From Candidatus Zhuqueibacterota bacterium (lineage in GTDB: Bacteria > Zhuqueibacterota > Zhuqueibacteria > Residuimicrobiales > Krinioviventaceae), in NCBI GenBank assembly GCA_003854995.1, contig RQOI01000529.1, positions 1 to 5,011 on the forward strand: a stretch of 5,011 nt of DNA. The letters are read 5' to 3'. The notes under the pieces were generated by a model. It was not told the origin of the DNA, searched no databases, and saw only the letters and a program-made list of their open reading frames with translations. Of the stretch, positions 1 through 5,011 are shown piece after piece. The translations under genes were made by a program, and so were the position numbers. Every line of letters begins with the position of its first letter. Within the stretch, counting starts at the first letter, position 1.

Positions 1-110
1 ACATTGACAAAACAGTAAACGCCAAAAAGCCCCAACACAATCATGGCATTTTTGCCAAATTTGAGATTGGCGCGTTGATTGATCGGAGCAATTTTCTTTT
101 GCGGCTTCAT
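1..110 (-). CDS. ftsL: FtsL-like cell-division membrane protein, N-terminal part (runs off the window)
   Basis: The sequence shows an ATG at 110-108 that overlaps the rsmH stop codon as ATGA, followed by 36 open codons to the window edge. The visible protein is a basic N-terminus (MKPQKKIAPINQ, then R13, K18 and K21) followed by the start of a hydrophobic segment (about residues 23-36, AMIVLGLFGVYCFV). This is the N-in single-pass layout of FtsL, a bitopic protein that, with FtsB/DivIC and FtsQ/DivIB, recruits and activates the septal peptidoglycan synthase FtsWI. In most bacteria the gene after mraZ-rsmH is ftsL, followed by ftsI, so the call rests mainly on position plus topology. FtsL sequences are poorly conserved and the periplasmic coiled coil lies outside the window. 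The 4-nt overlap and the lack of a strong ribosome-binding site suggest translational coupling to rsmH. Another small membrane protein in this slot cannot be excluded. Confidence 0.72.
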   Translation of the reverse strand, partial: MKPQKKIAPINQRANLKFGKNAMIVLGLFGVYCFVN

Positions 111-1033
111 GCGATTTTCTCGACGACTCGTAGCCTGGCTGATCGGGCGCTCGGATTCGCTCTGATCTCACCCTCAGCGGGCTTGACGAGCTTGTGCACG
201 ATGCGGATCCTCGGCGTCCGGCCGCAGACGCAGCGCGGCAGCTCTTTCGGACAGGTGCACGGATGCGTCTCGCGATAGATAAAGTCTTTGATCACTCTGG
301 ATTCGAGCGAGTGATATTCTATGGTGACCAGACGGCCGCCACAATTCAGCAGCTCCACTGCCTGCGACAAAAAGCGCGCGAGACTGCCGAGCTCGTCATT
401 GATATAGATGCGGAAGCTTTGAAACACCCTGGCAAGAGTTTTGACGATGTACCTCTCGCCGACAGCGCGACGGACGATGGACGCCAGCTCACCCGTGCTC
501 TTTATCGGCTGTCCGGCGCGAGCCGTGACAATGGCGCGAGCGATGTGACGCGCGCGTCGCTCCTCACCGTAGCGCCAGATGATATCGGCGATCTCGTTTT
601 GACTGTAATCGTTGATTATTTCTGCGGCGGAAAGGCCGGCGCCCTCCATTCGCATGTCGAGGGGGCCGTCGGCGGAGAACATGAAACCGCGGCTTGGTTC
701 AGAGATCTGCAACATAGACACACCTAAATCACAAACAAATCCATCAACTGCCTGAATATTGTTCGTCCTCAGTAGCTCTTTGATTTCTGCAAAATTACCA
801 ACGACTGCTTTGAATCGATTGCCAAATGGTGCCAGTCTATGCTGCGCTCGCTCTATGGCTTGTGCATCTCGGTCAATGCCGATCACCATCCCCGTCCCAT
901 TCAGACGCTTCAGAATCACCTCTGAATGCCCACCATCACCCAATGTCACATCACAATAAACTCGACCAGAGGCCACAGCAAGAGACTCCAGCACTTGCTC
1001 CAGCAACACCGATTTGTGAAATGGCTCTCTCAA
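107..1033 (-). CDS. rsmH: 16S rRNA (cytosine(1402)-N(4))-methyltransferase RsmH
   Basis: RsmH (MraW) uses S-adenosylmethionine to methylate N4 of C1402 in the decoding centre of 16S rRNA; it acts in the cytoplasm on the small subunit. The 308-residue length is normal for the family. Visible family landmarks are the N-terminal KSVLLEQVLESL (residues 7-18), SAM motif I DVTLGDGGHS (28-37), GIDRD (52-56), CDLGVS (101-106), RGFMFSADGPLDMRM (115-129), WRYGEERRA (153-161), RVFQSFRIYINDEL (202-215), YHSLESR (240-246), a paired-cysteine segment CTCP...CVCG (259-271) and the C-terminal NPSARSARLRV (293-303). The annotated start is TTG at 1033-1031, 5 nt after the mraZ stop. No strong ribosome-binding site precedes it, and no ATG or GTG gives a fuller N-terminus; a GTG at codon 9 would remove the conserved start of the domain. 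The serine in YHSLESR replaces the aspartate of the common HSLEDR. It is co-transcribed with mraZ, and its TGA overlaps the next gene. Confidence 0.97.
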   Translation of the reverse strand: MREPFHKSVLLEQVLESLAVASGRVYCDVTLGDGGHSEVILKRLNGTGMVIGIDRDAQAIERAQHRLAPFGNRFKAVVGNFAEIKELLRTNNIQAVDGFVCDLGVSMLQISEPSRGFMFSADGPLDMRMEGAGLSAAEIINDYSQNEIADIIWRYGEERRARHIARAIVTARAGQPIKSTGELASIVRRAVGERYIVKTLARVFQSFRIYINDELGSLARFLSQAVELLNCGGRLVTIEYHSLESRVIKDFIYRETHPCTCPKELPRCVCGRTPRIRIVHKLVKPAEGEIRANPSARSARLRVVEKIA

Positions 1034-1038
1034 GCTCG

Positions 1039-1491
1039 TCAGCTCGTTCGTAGTTTTTGCCTCAAGCCCTGAATCACCTGCTCTTTTTCGGCTCTGATCT
1101 CATCGTATACATTCGGATTCCAAATCTCGATTCGATTTCGGATTCCGATCACCGTCACCTCACTCAAGCCCTCCAGATGGGCGTATTTGATGAGGTGCGG
1201 CGGCAACGTCACTCTCCCTTGTTTGTCAAACGTCGATTCCAGTTTACGGCCCACGAACTCGCGTTCGATGAGGTCCATCTCTTCCCGCGACAGCTCGTTG
1301 CCATAAAAGATCTTTTGAAACTCTTGCCAGCTGTCACTGTAATACCCCGTTATGCATGGATCAAAACCACGTGTGAGAATAATGTCGTTTTGCTGGTCTG
1401 CAGGAAAAGCCATGCGAAATCGAGCAGGAATCGCCAGCCGGCCCTTCGGGTCCAGAGACACCGTATTTCTTCCGCTTAATTCAGACATCAT
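1039..1491 (-). CDS. mraZ: Transcriptional regulator MraZ
   Basis: MraZ is a DNA-binding protein of the AbrB/SpoVT superfamily that forms ring-shaped oligomers and controls the division and cell-wall cluster, including its own gene. The 150-residue length fits the family. Both tandem half-domains are visible: DPKGRLAIPARFR (residues 14-26) and DKQGRVTLPPHL (89-100), each with the diagnostic DxxGR-x-x-(I/L)P signature. Between them lie GFDPCITGY (42-50) and REFVGRKLEST (78-88), the usual linker region. Two consecutive ATG codons (1491-1489 and 1488-1486) open the frame. The only ribosome-binding-like sequence, GGTGA at 1496-1492, directly abuts the first ATG, so the second ATG has the better spacing. 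The true protein may therefore be 149 residues. It is the first gene of the visible operon, and its upstream region carries 10-bp-phased repeats that look like its own operator. Confidence 0.97.
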   Translation of the reverse strand: MMSELSGRNTVSLDPKGRLAIPARFRMAFPADQQNDIILTRGFDPCITGYYSDSWQEFQKIFYGNELSREEMDLIEREFVGRKLESTFDKQGRVTLPPHLIKYAHLEGLSEVTVIGIRNRIEIWNPNVYDEIRAEKEQVIQGLRQKLRTS

Positions 1492-1496
1492 TCACC
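1492..1496 (-). promoter_or_regulatory. Ribosome-binding site of mraZ, start-deciding
   Basis: On the minus strand GGTGA lies immediately before the tandem ATGATG of mraZ. GGTGA pairs with the ACCTC-flanking part of the 16S 3' end (UCACC). That alignment leaves only about 3 nt between the core and the first ATG but about 6 nt to the second, so initiation at 1488 looks more natural. The same GGTGA core recurs in the operator-like repeats upstream, so the element may serve two purposes. Confidence 0.4.
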
Positions 1497-1520
1497 ACAA
1501 CAATAACTCTAGTTGGTTTA

Positions 1521-1550
1521 TTTCACCAAATTTTACCACTAATCACCTTG
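1521..1550 (-). promoter_or_regulatory. Probable MraZ operator: three 10-bp-phased direct repeats
   Basis: Read on the minus strand, the three consecutive 10-mers are CAAGGTGATT (1550-1541), AGTGGTAAAA (1540-1531) and TTTGGTGAAA (1530-1521), with consensus NNNGGTRAWW. A degenerate fourth unit, TTTGTTAATT, precedes them (1560-1551). Direct repeats of a short G-rich box once per helical turn upstream of mraZ are how known MraZ proteins bind: TGGG-type boxes in E. coli and AAAGTG-type boxes in Mycoplasma, both from memory of published work. The repeats end 29 nt before the first mraZ ATG and would cover the start of transcription from the promoter proposed next to them. The repeats are seen directly; the assignment to MraZ is inferred from position and periodicity. 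Confidence 0.55.
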
Positions 1551-1551
1551 A

Positions 1552-1579
1552 ATTAACAAAATAATTGTATAAAAGTCAA
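1552..1579 (-). promoter_or_regulatory. Candidate sigma-70-type promoter of mraZ-rsmH-ftsL
   Basis: On the minus strand TTGACT (1579-1574) matches the -35 consensus at 5 of 6 positions. After 16 nt comes GTTAAT (1557-1552), a 4-of-6 match to TATAAT. The region is strongly AT-rich. Transcription would begin near 1545, inside the phased repeats, giving a leader of about 55 nt. The -10 match is modest, and TATACA (1571-1566) is an alternative -10 but lacks a matching -35. If the organism uses a Bacteroidetes-type sigma factor, this consensus may not apply. Confidence 0.35.
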
Positions 1580-1673
1580 GTTATTTTTAAGATTTACGGC
1601 AAGAGGTCAGTTTCTGGTAAAGACGCAAAAGATCAACTTGGTGAGACCTTTGGCCGCAACCAAAAATATCCAA

Positions 1674-1704
1674 ACCACCGAGGGCACCGAGACCGCTGAG
1701 AAAA
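1674..1704 (+). repeat. Left inner arm: three tandem 9-bp units ending in GAG
   Basis: The arm reads ACCACCGAG, GGCACCGAG, ACCGCTGAG and then an A-run. Each unit is 9 bp and ends in GAG. Intergenic repeats of this style (ACCAC-GAG-like 9-mers followed by poly-A) are familiar from many environmental bacterial genomes; this is recall, not a search. The right arm at 1776-1810 is its inverted partner. Confidence 0.6.
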
Positions 1705-1775
1705 TAAATGAAACAAAACTTTGAAAAAACTTATCACGTTCACGCTAGGCACCATTGTGGAAGAATAAAACGTCT

Positions 1776-1810
1776 GTTTTTCCTCTGTGGTACTCGGCGT
1801 TCTCGGTGGT
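1776..1810 (-). repeat. Right inner arm: inverted partner of the 9-bp-unit repeat
   Basis: Read on the minus strand the arm is ACCACCGAG, AACGCCGAG, TACCACAGAG (one extra T), then G and an A-run. It pairs with the left arm perfectly in the first unit. In the second unit it matches at 6 of 9 positions and in the third at 7 of 9 after allowing the extra base. The arms are about 70 nt apart at their inner ends. Confidence 0.6.
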
Positions 1811-1931
1811 TATATTATTTATCTTCTATGTTACGCTTTTGTCAACGTGGCTGCCCGTAACTGACCTTTTACGATTTGCAGTAAGGTCTTCTCGCCTCGA
1901 CTGCCTCGATATTTCAGCCTTTGCACATCCA

Positions 1932-1947
1932 TGGTCTGTTTTTTGCA
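1932..1947 (+). promoter_or_regulatory. Candidate sigma-54 (-24/-12) promoter for the surface-protein gene
   Basis: The plus strand reads TGG TCTG TTTT TTGCA. The invariant GG (1933-1934) and GC (1945-1946) are separated by exactly 10 nt, and the -12 box TTGCA and the T-run before it fit the RpoN consensus TGGCACG-N4-TTGCA; only CAC is replaced by TCT. Transcription would start near 1958, giving an untranslated leader of about 157 nt before the ATG at 2115. No convincing sigma-70 promoter is seen on this strand between 1870 and 2114. A single GG-N10-GC match can arise by chance in AT-rich DNA, and no enhancer-binding site is identified. Confidence 0.38.
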
Positions 1948-1962
1948 TAAAAGTAAGAGTTG

Positions 1963-1989
1963 TGAGCAATAAAAGCAACTTAAGCAACA
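1963..1989 (+). repeat. Three 9-bp-spaced AGCAA direct repeats
   Basis: AGCAA occurs at 1965-1969, 1974-1978 and 1983-1987, exactly 9 bp apart; the last two copies extend to AAGCAAC. They lie in the putative leader just after the expected start of transcription from the sigma-54-like promoter. Function is unknown; simple slippage is the plainest explanation. Confidence 0.4.
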
Positions 1990-2081
1990 GAATAACAATA
2001 TCTTGAAACGATATAACCGCGGGCGTCGAATTTCAGGATTGTGAGGCTTGCGACGGAACAGGTGTTGTAGAATTGAACAAA

Positions 2082-2095
2082 AAAGGTGAACCTTT
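2082..2095. promoter_or_regulatory. 14-bp palindrome before the ribosome-binding site
   Basis: AAAGGT-GA-ACCTTT is a palindrome with 6-bp arms ending 19 nt before the ATG at 2115. It could be an operator half-site pair or, as RNA, a weak hairpin just upstream of the ribosome-binding site. Nothing identifies a binding protein. Confidence 0.25.
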
Positions 2096-2105
2096 CATAA
2101 CGCAT

Positions 2106-2110
2106 GAGGA
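2106..2110 (+). promoter_or_regulatory. Ribosome-binding site of the FG-GAP surface-protein gene
   Basis: GAGGA lies 4 nt before the ATG at 2115-2117. The codon directly upstream in the same frame (2112-2114) is TAG, so the start cannot lie further upstream. The encoded N-terminus is a good signal peptide. Together these fix the start. Confidence 0.65.
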
Positions 2111-2114
2111 ATAG

Positions 2115-5011
2115 ATGAAGCACACGTGCATTCTTCTCTCGGCTCTTCTGGTGCTCCCTTTGCTCGGCCTGTCGCAGAGCATCAGCGGGAACCTGCCGGC
2201 CACGGCAACCTTTGCCGGCGAAAACGCCGGCGATCAGTCCGGACATCACGTCGCCATATTGGGTGACATTAACAACGACGGCTTTGATGATTTCATCATC
2301 ACCTCGCCGCTGTGGGATGCGAATACGACATCGCAGAACAATGGCTCGGTCTATCTGTTTTACGGACGCGGCGCCGGCTTTAACGGCACGGTCGACCTCG
2401 CCACGGCCGACGCCCGTTTCATCGGCGAGCATGGCCAGGAAGCGGCGCACGACGCCTTTGGTATCGGCGATATCGACAATGACGGCTATGTCGATTTTGC
2501 CATCGGCATCAAAAAGTACAACGCGGTCGTCGATGGGATCCAGACAAAATCTGGCAAAGTCTATATCTTTTTCGGCGGTGAAAGCAAATATAGTGGCACC
2601 CTGGCCCTCGAGAGCGCCAGCGCCTCCCTCGAAGGCACGGTCAGTTATGCCGAGGCGGCGCACGTCAAGGGCGTCGGCGATGTCAATGGCGACGGTTACG
2701 ATGACATCATCATCGGCGCCGGCTTTCACTCGCAGGTCGGTGTTGATGCGGGCAAGGTCTATCTCTTTTTCGGCAAAAAGCGCGCCGCCTGGTCTGCCAA
2801 TGCTAAGATGGAAGAGAGCGCTGACGCCTCGTTCCTGGCAGAGGCCGCCGGCGATTGGGCCGGCCATCGAGTCGCCGGCGTCGGCGACGTGAATGGCGAC
2901 GGTCTGGCCGATTTCATCATCGGCGCCAACCGCGCGCCTGCAAATCTGACCTACGGCGGCAAGGTCTATCTCATCCTCGGCAAAGAGTCGGGCTGGCAAT
3001 TGGACACGCCCCTGAGTCAGGCCGATGCTTCGTGGATTGGCCAAGAAAACAAAGCCGAATTCGGGTGGAATGTTGCGCGGCCTGGAGATGTCGATGGAGA
3101 CGGCTATGACGATATTCTCATGGCGAATAAAAAGTACACTACTTTCCTGCTCCTCGGCAAAAACCTCAGTCTGACGCCGGATCAGCCGATCAACAACGCC
3201 GCCGATGTCATCTTCACCCTGCCGCAGATTCTGACCGACGAAATCGGCTACGATATGCACTCGCTGGGCGATCTGAACAGCGACAGCTATGACGATTTTG
3301 TCATCGGCATCTCCGAGTTCACCGATGATCTCCTCGGCGCACGCGCCGGTGCAGCCTTTGGCTTTTACGGACGACCGGACTGGCCAACCCAGCTGGCGTT
3401 CGCCGATGCCGATCTCCTTTTCAGCGCTGAAAATGGCGGCGATGCTTTCGGCTTTTCCGTCGCCGGTGGCGGCGATATTAACAATGACGGCTTGGTCGAT
3501 CTGCTCATTTCGGCGCTGCAGAACGATGACAATGGCACGGACGCCGGCAAGACCTGTCTCTACCTCTCCGGCGAACAGCCATTCGCGCTGCTCGCGCCGA
3601 ACGGCGGTGAGATGGTGGAAGCCGGCTCTTCCTCCACCATTCGCTGGACCGGCGCAGAAGCCGATGATCACATCAAACTGGAACTGAGCGTCGACGGCGG
3701 CATCACCTGGGACGCCATCGCGGCGGACGCTGAAAATTCCGGGGCCTTCACCTGGACCGTGCCCGATCGAGCCACTTCGATCGCGCTGGTGCGCGTGACC
3801 CGCATCAAATCAGACCAGTCCAGGGTGAGTGATATCAGCGACGCGCCGTTCACCATCTCCGGCTCAGCCCTGACGCAGCAACGGATCGAGGCTGAATACG
3901 CCCGGCTCTCCGGCGGGTACACGGTGGAAGATCGCTCTGAATCGAGCAACGGTCAAGTCGTGCAACTCGAAACATCAACGACGGGCAGCATAACCTATCT
4001 CTCCAATCTCCCCCCCGCTGACTATGACCTGTACATCCGCTATGTGGACGAAACGGACGGCAACAGCACGAGCGCCGTCTATATCAACAGGGCGCAGGTT
4101 GCGGAATGGACATGGGACGACGTCGTGGCCGCTGATATTGCCTTTTATCGCCACATCGGCGCCTTCACCCTGGCGACGAACGACACGATTGAATTGCGGG
4201 CGACCCGCAATGGCGGCGAACACGCCCGCGTCGACTATATTGAATTCGTCAGTGCGAGCGCAACAGAAGAGTCCGTCACACTTCTCTCCCCCAACGGCGG
4301 CGAGAACTGGCCGATCGATTCGGCGCAAAACATCACCTGGACAGCGGAAAACACCAGCCCGTCCTTCAACCTGCAGCTGAGTCGCGACGACGGTGCGACC
4401 TGGACGAATATCGCGACGGCGGTGACGCCTCAGCCGCACGCCGGCGTCTACACCTATGCGATCGACCAGGTGAGCGGACCGGTCTCGGCGACTTGTCTCG
4501 TCAAAGTGACCGATGCGGATGGTGCGCCGACAGACCGCAGCGACGCGCCCTTTCAGATCACCGAATCGATGGCGCCGGTCATCACAGTCACGCGACCGAA
4601 CGGCGGTGAGACCTGGATGACGGGTCAGACCGAGACCATCACCTGGGAATCGCAAAACAGCGGCAATGCGGTCCGCATCGAGTTGAGTCGCAATGCCGGT
4701 TCGAGCTGGAGCGTGCTGGCGGAGAGCACAACCGACGATGGCGAATTCGACTGGCAGGTGACTATACCGCCGTCCGATGAGTGCCTCATCCGCATCAGCG
4801 ATTTGACATCCACAGCCTCGGATACCAGCGATGCCGTGTTCAAAATTAAGGGCACGCCAAAACTCACCGTCATTGCGCCGAACGGCGGCGAGACCTGGCG
4901 TATCGGCTCGACCGAGAGAATCCGCTGGTCAGCCGAGTTTGTCATCGGCGATGTCACGCTCGACATCAGCCGGGATGACGGCGCCTCCTGGCAGGCCGTT
5001 GTCGGAGAGAC
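2115..5011 (+). CDS. Secreted FG-GAP beta-propeller / PNGGE-repeat / CBM6-like surface protein (C-terminus beyond window)
   Basis: One reading frame stays open for 965 codons and leaves the window. Residues 1-22 (MKHTCILLSALLVLPLLGLS, then QS) form a Sec signal peptide without a lipobox. Residues about 33-486 carry seven FG-GAP repeats with Ca2+-binding loops DxN/DxDGxxD starting at residues 51, 119, 189, 258, 325, 386 and 454, each blade closing with a GKVYLFFG-like strand; this predicts a complete seven-bladed propeller like that of integrin alpha chains. Residues 491-582 are a first PNGGE beta-sandwich module. Residues 591-713 resemble a CBM6/35 carbohydrate-binding module. Residues 721-816, 823-912 and 917 onward are further PNGGE modules. 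No catalytic domain is visible. The likely role is adhesion or polysaccharide binding at the cell surface; a C-terminal sorting signal or enzyme domain may lie beyond the edge. It is divergent from, and functionally unrelated to, the mra operon. The exact ligand is unknown. Confidence 0.93.
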   Translation, partial: MKHTCILLSALLVLPLLGLSQSISGNLPATATFAGENAGDQSGHHVAILGDINNDGFDDFIITSPLWDANTTSQNNGSVYLFYGRGAGFNGTVDLATADARFIGEHGQEAAHDAFGIGDIDNDGYVDFAIGIKKYNAVVDGIQTKSGKVYIFFGGESKYSGTLALESASASLEGTVSYAEAAHVKGVGDVNGDGYDDIIIGAGFHSQVGVDAGKVYLFFGKKRAAWSANAKMEESADASFLAEAAGDWAGHRVAGVGDVNGDGLADFIIGANRAPANLTYGGKVYLILGKESGWQLDTPLSQADASWIGQENKAEFGWNVARPGDVDGDGYDDILMANKKYTTFLLLGKNLSLTPDQPINNAADVIFTLPQILTDEIGYDMHSLGDLNSDSYDDFVIGISEFTDDLLGARAGAAFGFYGRPDWPTQLAFADADLLFSAENGGDAFGFSVAGGGDINNDGLVDLLISALQNDDNGTDAGKTCLYLSGEQPFALLAPNGGEMVEAGSSSTIRWTGAEADDHIKLELSVDGGITWDAIAADAENSGAFTWTVPDRATSIALVRVTRIKSDQSRVSDISDAPFTISGSALTQQRIEAEYARLSGGYTVEDRSESSNGQVVQLETSTTGSITYLSNLPPADYDLYIRYVDETDGNSTSAVYINRAQVAEWTWDDVVAADIAFYRHIGAFTLATNDTIELRATRNGGEHARVDYIEFVSASATEESVTLLSPNGGENWPIDSAQNITWTAENTSPSFNLQLSRDDGATWTNIATAVTPQPHAGVYTYAIDQVSGPVSATCLVKVTDADGAPTDRSDAPFQITESMAPVITVTRPNGGETWMTGQTETITWESQNSGNAVRIELSRNAGSSWSVLAESTTDDGEFDWQVTIPPSDECLIRISDLTSTASDTSDAVFKIKGTPKLTVIAPNGGETWRIGSTERIRWSAEFVIGDVTLDISRDDGASWQAVVGE
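2262..3521 (+). repeat. Seven FG-GAP repeats forming a predicted seven-bladed beta-propeller
   Basis: Repeat cores are GDINNDGFDDFIIT (residue 50), GDIDNDGYVDFAIG (118), GDVNGDGYDDIIIG (188), GDVNGDGLADFIIG (257), GDVDGDGYDDILMA (324), GDLNSDSYDDFVIG (385) and GDINNDGLVDLLIS (453). Spacings are 68, 70, 69, 67, 61 and 68 residues, the blade length of FG-GAP propellers. Each core holds a Dx(N/D)xDGxxD calcium loop. In blade 6 the glycine is replaced by serine (DLNSDSYDD) and the blade before it is the shortest, so this is the most divergent part. Confidence 0.92.
3585..3860 (+). repeat. PNGGE beta-sandwich module 1
   Basis: This covers residues 491-582. The module opens with ALLAPNGGE, continues with a Gly-x-x-x-x-Ile-x-Trp core (STIRWTG), then LELSVDGGITWDAI and a closing SDAPFTIS. 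This L-x-x-PNGGE...IxW...LSxDGGxxW pattern is a common bacterial extracellular repeat. As I recall it, Pfam often assigns it to the Kre9/KNH-like family, an Ig/FnIII-like fold. It links the propeller to the carbohydrate-binding-like domain. Confidence 0.85.
3885..4253 (+). other. CBM6/CBM35-like carbohydrate-binding domain (within the surface protein)
   Basis: This covers residues 591-713. It begins IEAEYARLSGGYTVEDR, a typical CBM6/35 opening in which the Glu-Ala-Glu stretch carries calcium-site residues. It continues with a GQVVQLETSTTGSITYLSNLP segment split by short loops, YDLYIRYVDE, an NDTIELRATRNGG strand and a closing VDYIEFVSA. This is the order of strands in galactose-binding-like jelly-roll modules. 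The ligand cannot be told from the sequence. CBM6-like modules in multidomain secreted proteins commonly bind beta-glucans or xylan. Confidence 0.72.
4275..5011 (+). repeat. PNGGE beta-sandwich modules 2-4 (fourth cut by the window)
   Basis: Module 2 (residues 721-816) opens VTLLSPNGGENW and closes SDAPFQIT. Module 3 (823-912) opens ITVTRPNGGETW and closes SDAVFKIK. Module 4 (from 917) opens LTVIAPNGGETW and is cut at the edge after SRDDGASWQAVVGE. Each has the IxW core and an LS-x-(D/N)-x-G-x-x-W strand. Period is about 94-102 residues. The run probably continues past the window. Confidence 0.85.

Larger units (their letters stand above)
1601..1870. repeat. Large imperfect inverted-repeat element in the intergenic region
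   Basis: Two nested pairs of inverted arms share nearly the same centre (about 1736-1742). The outer arms are 1601-1612 (AAGAGGTCAGTT) and 1859-1870, matching at 11 of 12 bases, with scattered further matches inward. The inner arms begin with a perfect 10-bp pair, AACCACCGAG at 1673-1682 and its complement at 1802-1811. They continue inward as related 9-bp units toward about 1700 and 1781. The interior (about 1701-1780) is AT-rich and encodes nothing recognisable. No transposase or target-site duplication is seen. The arrangement resembles a non-autonomous mobile or dispersed intergenic repeat, or the remains of two head-to-head copies of a smaller repeat. Confidence 0.5.

Noticed and set aside
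194..727. 177-codon plus-strand open frame opposite rsmH
   Set aside because: Antisense to the well-supported rsmH, with no recognisable motifs.
1755..2006. 83-codon plus-strand frame with a hydrophobic stretch resembling a small membrane protein
   Set aside because: It starts at TTG without a ribosome-binding site, and its hydrophobic part is a translation of the T-rich inverted-repeat arm. It also runs over the promoter-like region of the next gene.
2024..2055. Inverted pair CGTCG (2024-2028) and CGACG (2051-2055) in the leader, considered as a riboswitch or hairpin
   Set aside because: Only 5 bp with a 22-nt loop, and no known riboswitch core (for example c-di-GMP or cobalamin type) could be matched.
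2104..2118. Four-codon open frame (ATG AGG AAT AGA TGA) whose stop overlaps the ATG of the surface-protein gene
   Set aside because: Its ATG is inside the ribosome-binding site of the real gene and the nearest AGGTGA is about 14 nt upstream, too far to serve it. Probably chance.
1980..3671. 563-codon open frame on the minus strand opposite the surface-protein gene
   Set aside because: It is an antisense shadow. Its repeated IDIAVIVDIAD-like strings are the reverse complement of the GDINNDG calcium loops, it has no family resemblance, and the plus-strand frame has a signal peptide, ribosome-binding site and clear domains over the same bases.
3975..4655. 226-codon minus-strand open frame opposite the PNGGE/CBM region
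   Set aside because: Arginine-rich antisense shadow of the GC-rich gene, with no family resemblance.

Overview
The window shows the start of a bacterial cell-division (mra/dcw) cluster on the minus strand and, divergently transcribed on the plus strand, the first 965 codons of a large secreted multidomain surface protein. It comes from a bacterium. The gene order mraZ-rsmH-ftsL, together with a secreted protein built from FG-GAP, 'PNGGE' and CBM6-like modules, is typical of the FCB supergroup and related candidate phyla (for example Calditrichota/KSB1-like lineages). That placement is an inference from style, not from a marker-gene comparison.

Positions 1-1491 (minus strand) hold a tight operon read from right to left. 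mraZ encodes the transcriptional regulator of the cluster. rsmH encodes the 16S rRNA m4C1402 methyltransferase and starts 5 nt after the mraZ stop, with TTG. The third gene is an ftsL-like membrane protein whose ATG overlaps the rsmH stop (ATGA) and which leaves the window after 36 codons. Just upstream of mraZ are three 10-bp-phased direct repeats (GGTGA/GGTAA cores on the minus strand) next to a possible promoter. This is the expected layout of an autoregulatory MraZ operator.

Positions 1492-2114 (623 nt) are non-coding and AT-rich. They contain, in order, the mraZ operator and promoter, a large imperfect inverted-repeat element (about 1601-1870) whose inner arms are each three degenerate 9-bp units ending in GAG, a good match to a sigma-54 -24/-12 promoter facing right (1932-1947), three 9-bp-spaced AGCAA repeats, and a 14-bp palindrome just before the next ribosome-binding site.

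Positions 2115-5011 (plus strand) are one uninterrupted reading frame that runs off the right edge. It encodes a Sec signal peptide, seven evenly spaced FG-GAP/Ca2+-loop repeats (a predicted complete seven-bladed integrin-alpha-like beta-propeller), a PNGGE beta-sandwich module, a CBM6/35-like carbohydrate-binding module, and three further PNGGE modules, the last one cut by the window. It is most likely a cell-surface or secreted adhesin or carbohydrate-binding protein. A long antisense open frame across it (1980-3671 minus) is a codon-bias shadow. No CRISPR array, tRNA, rRNA, transposase or clearly new defence-like system is visible.
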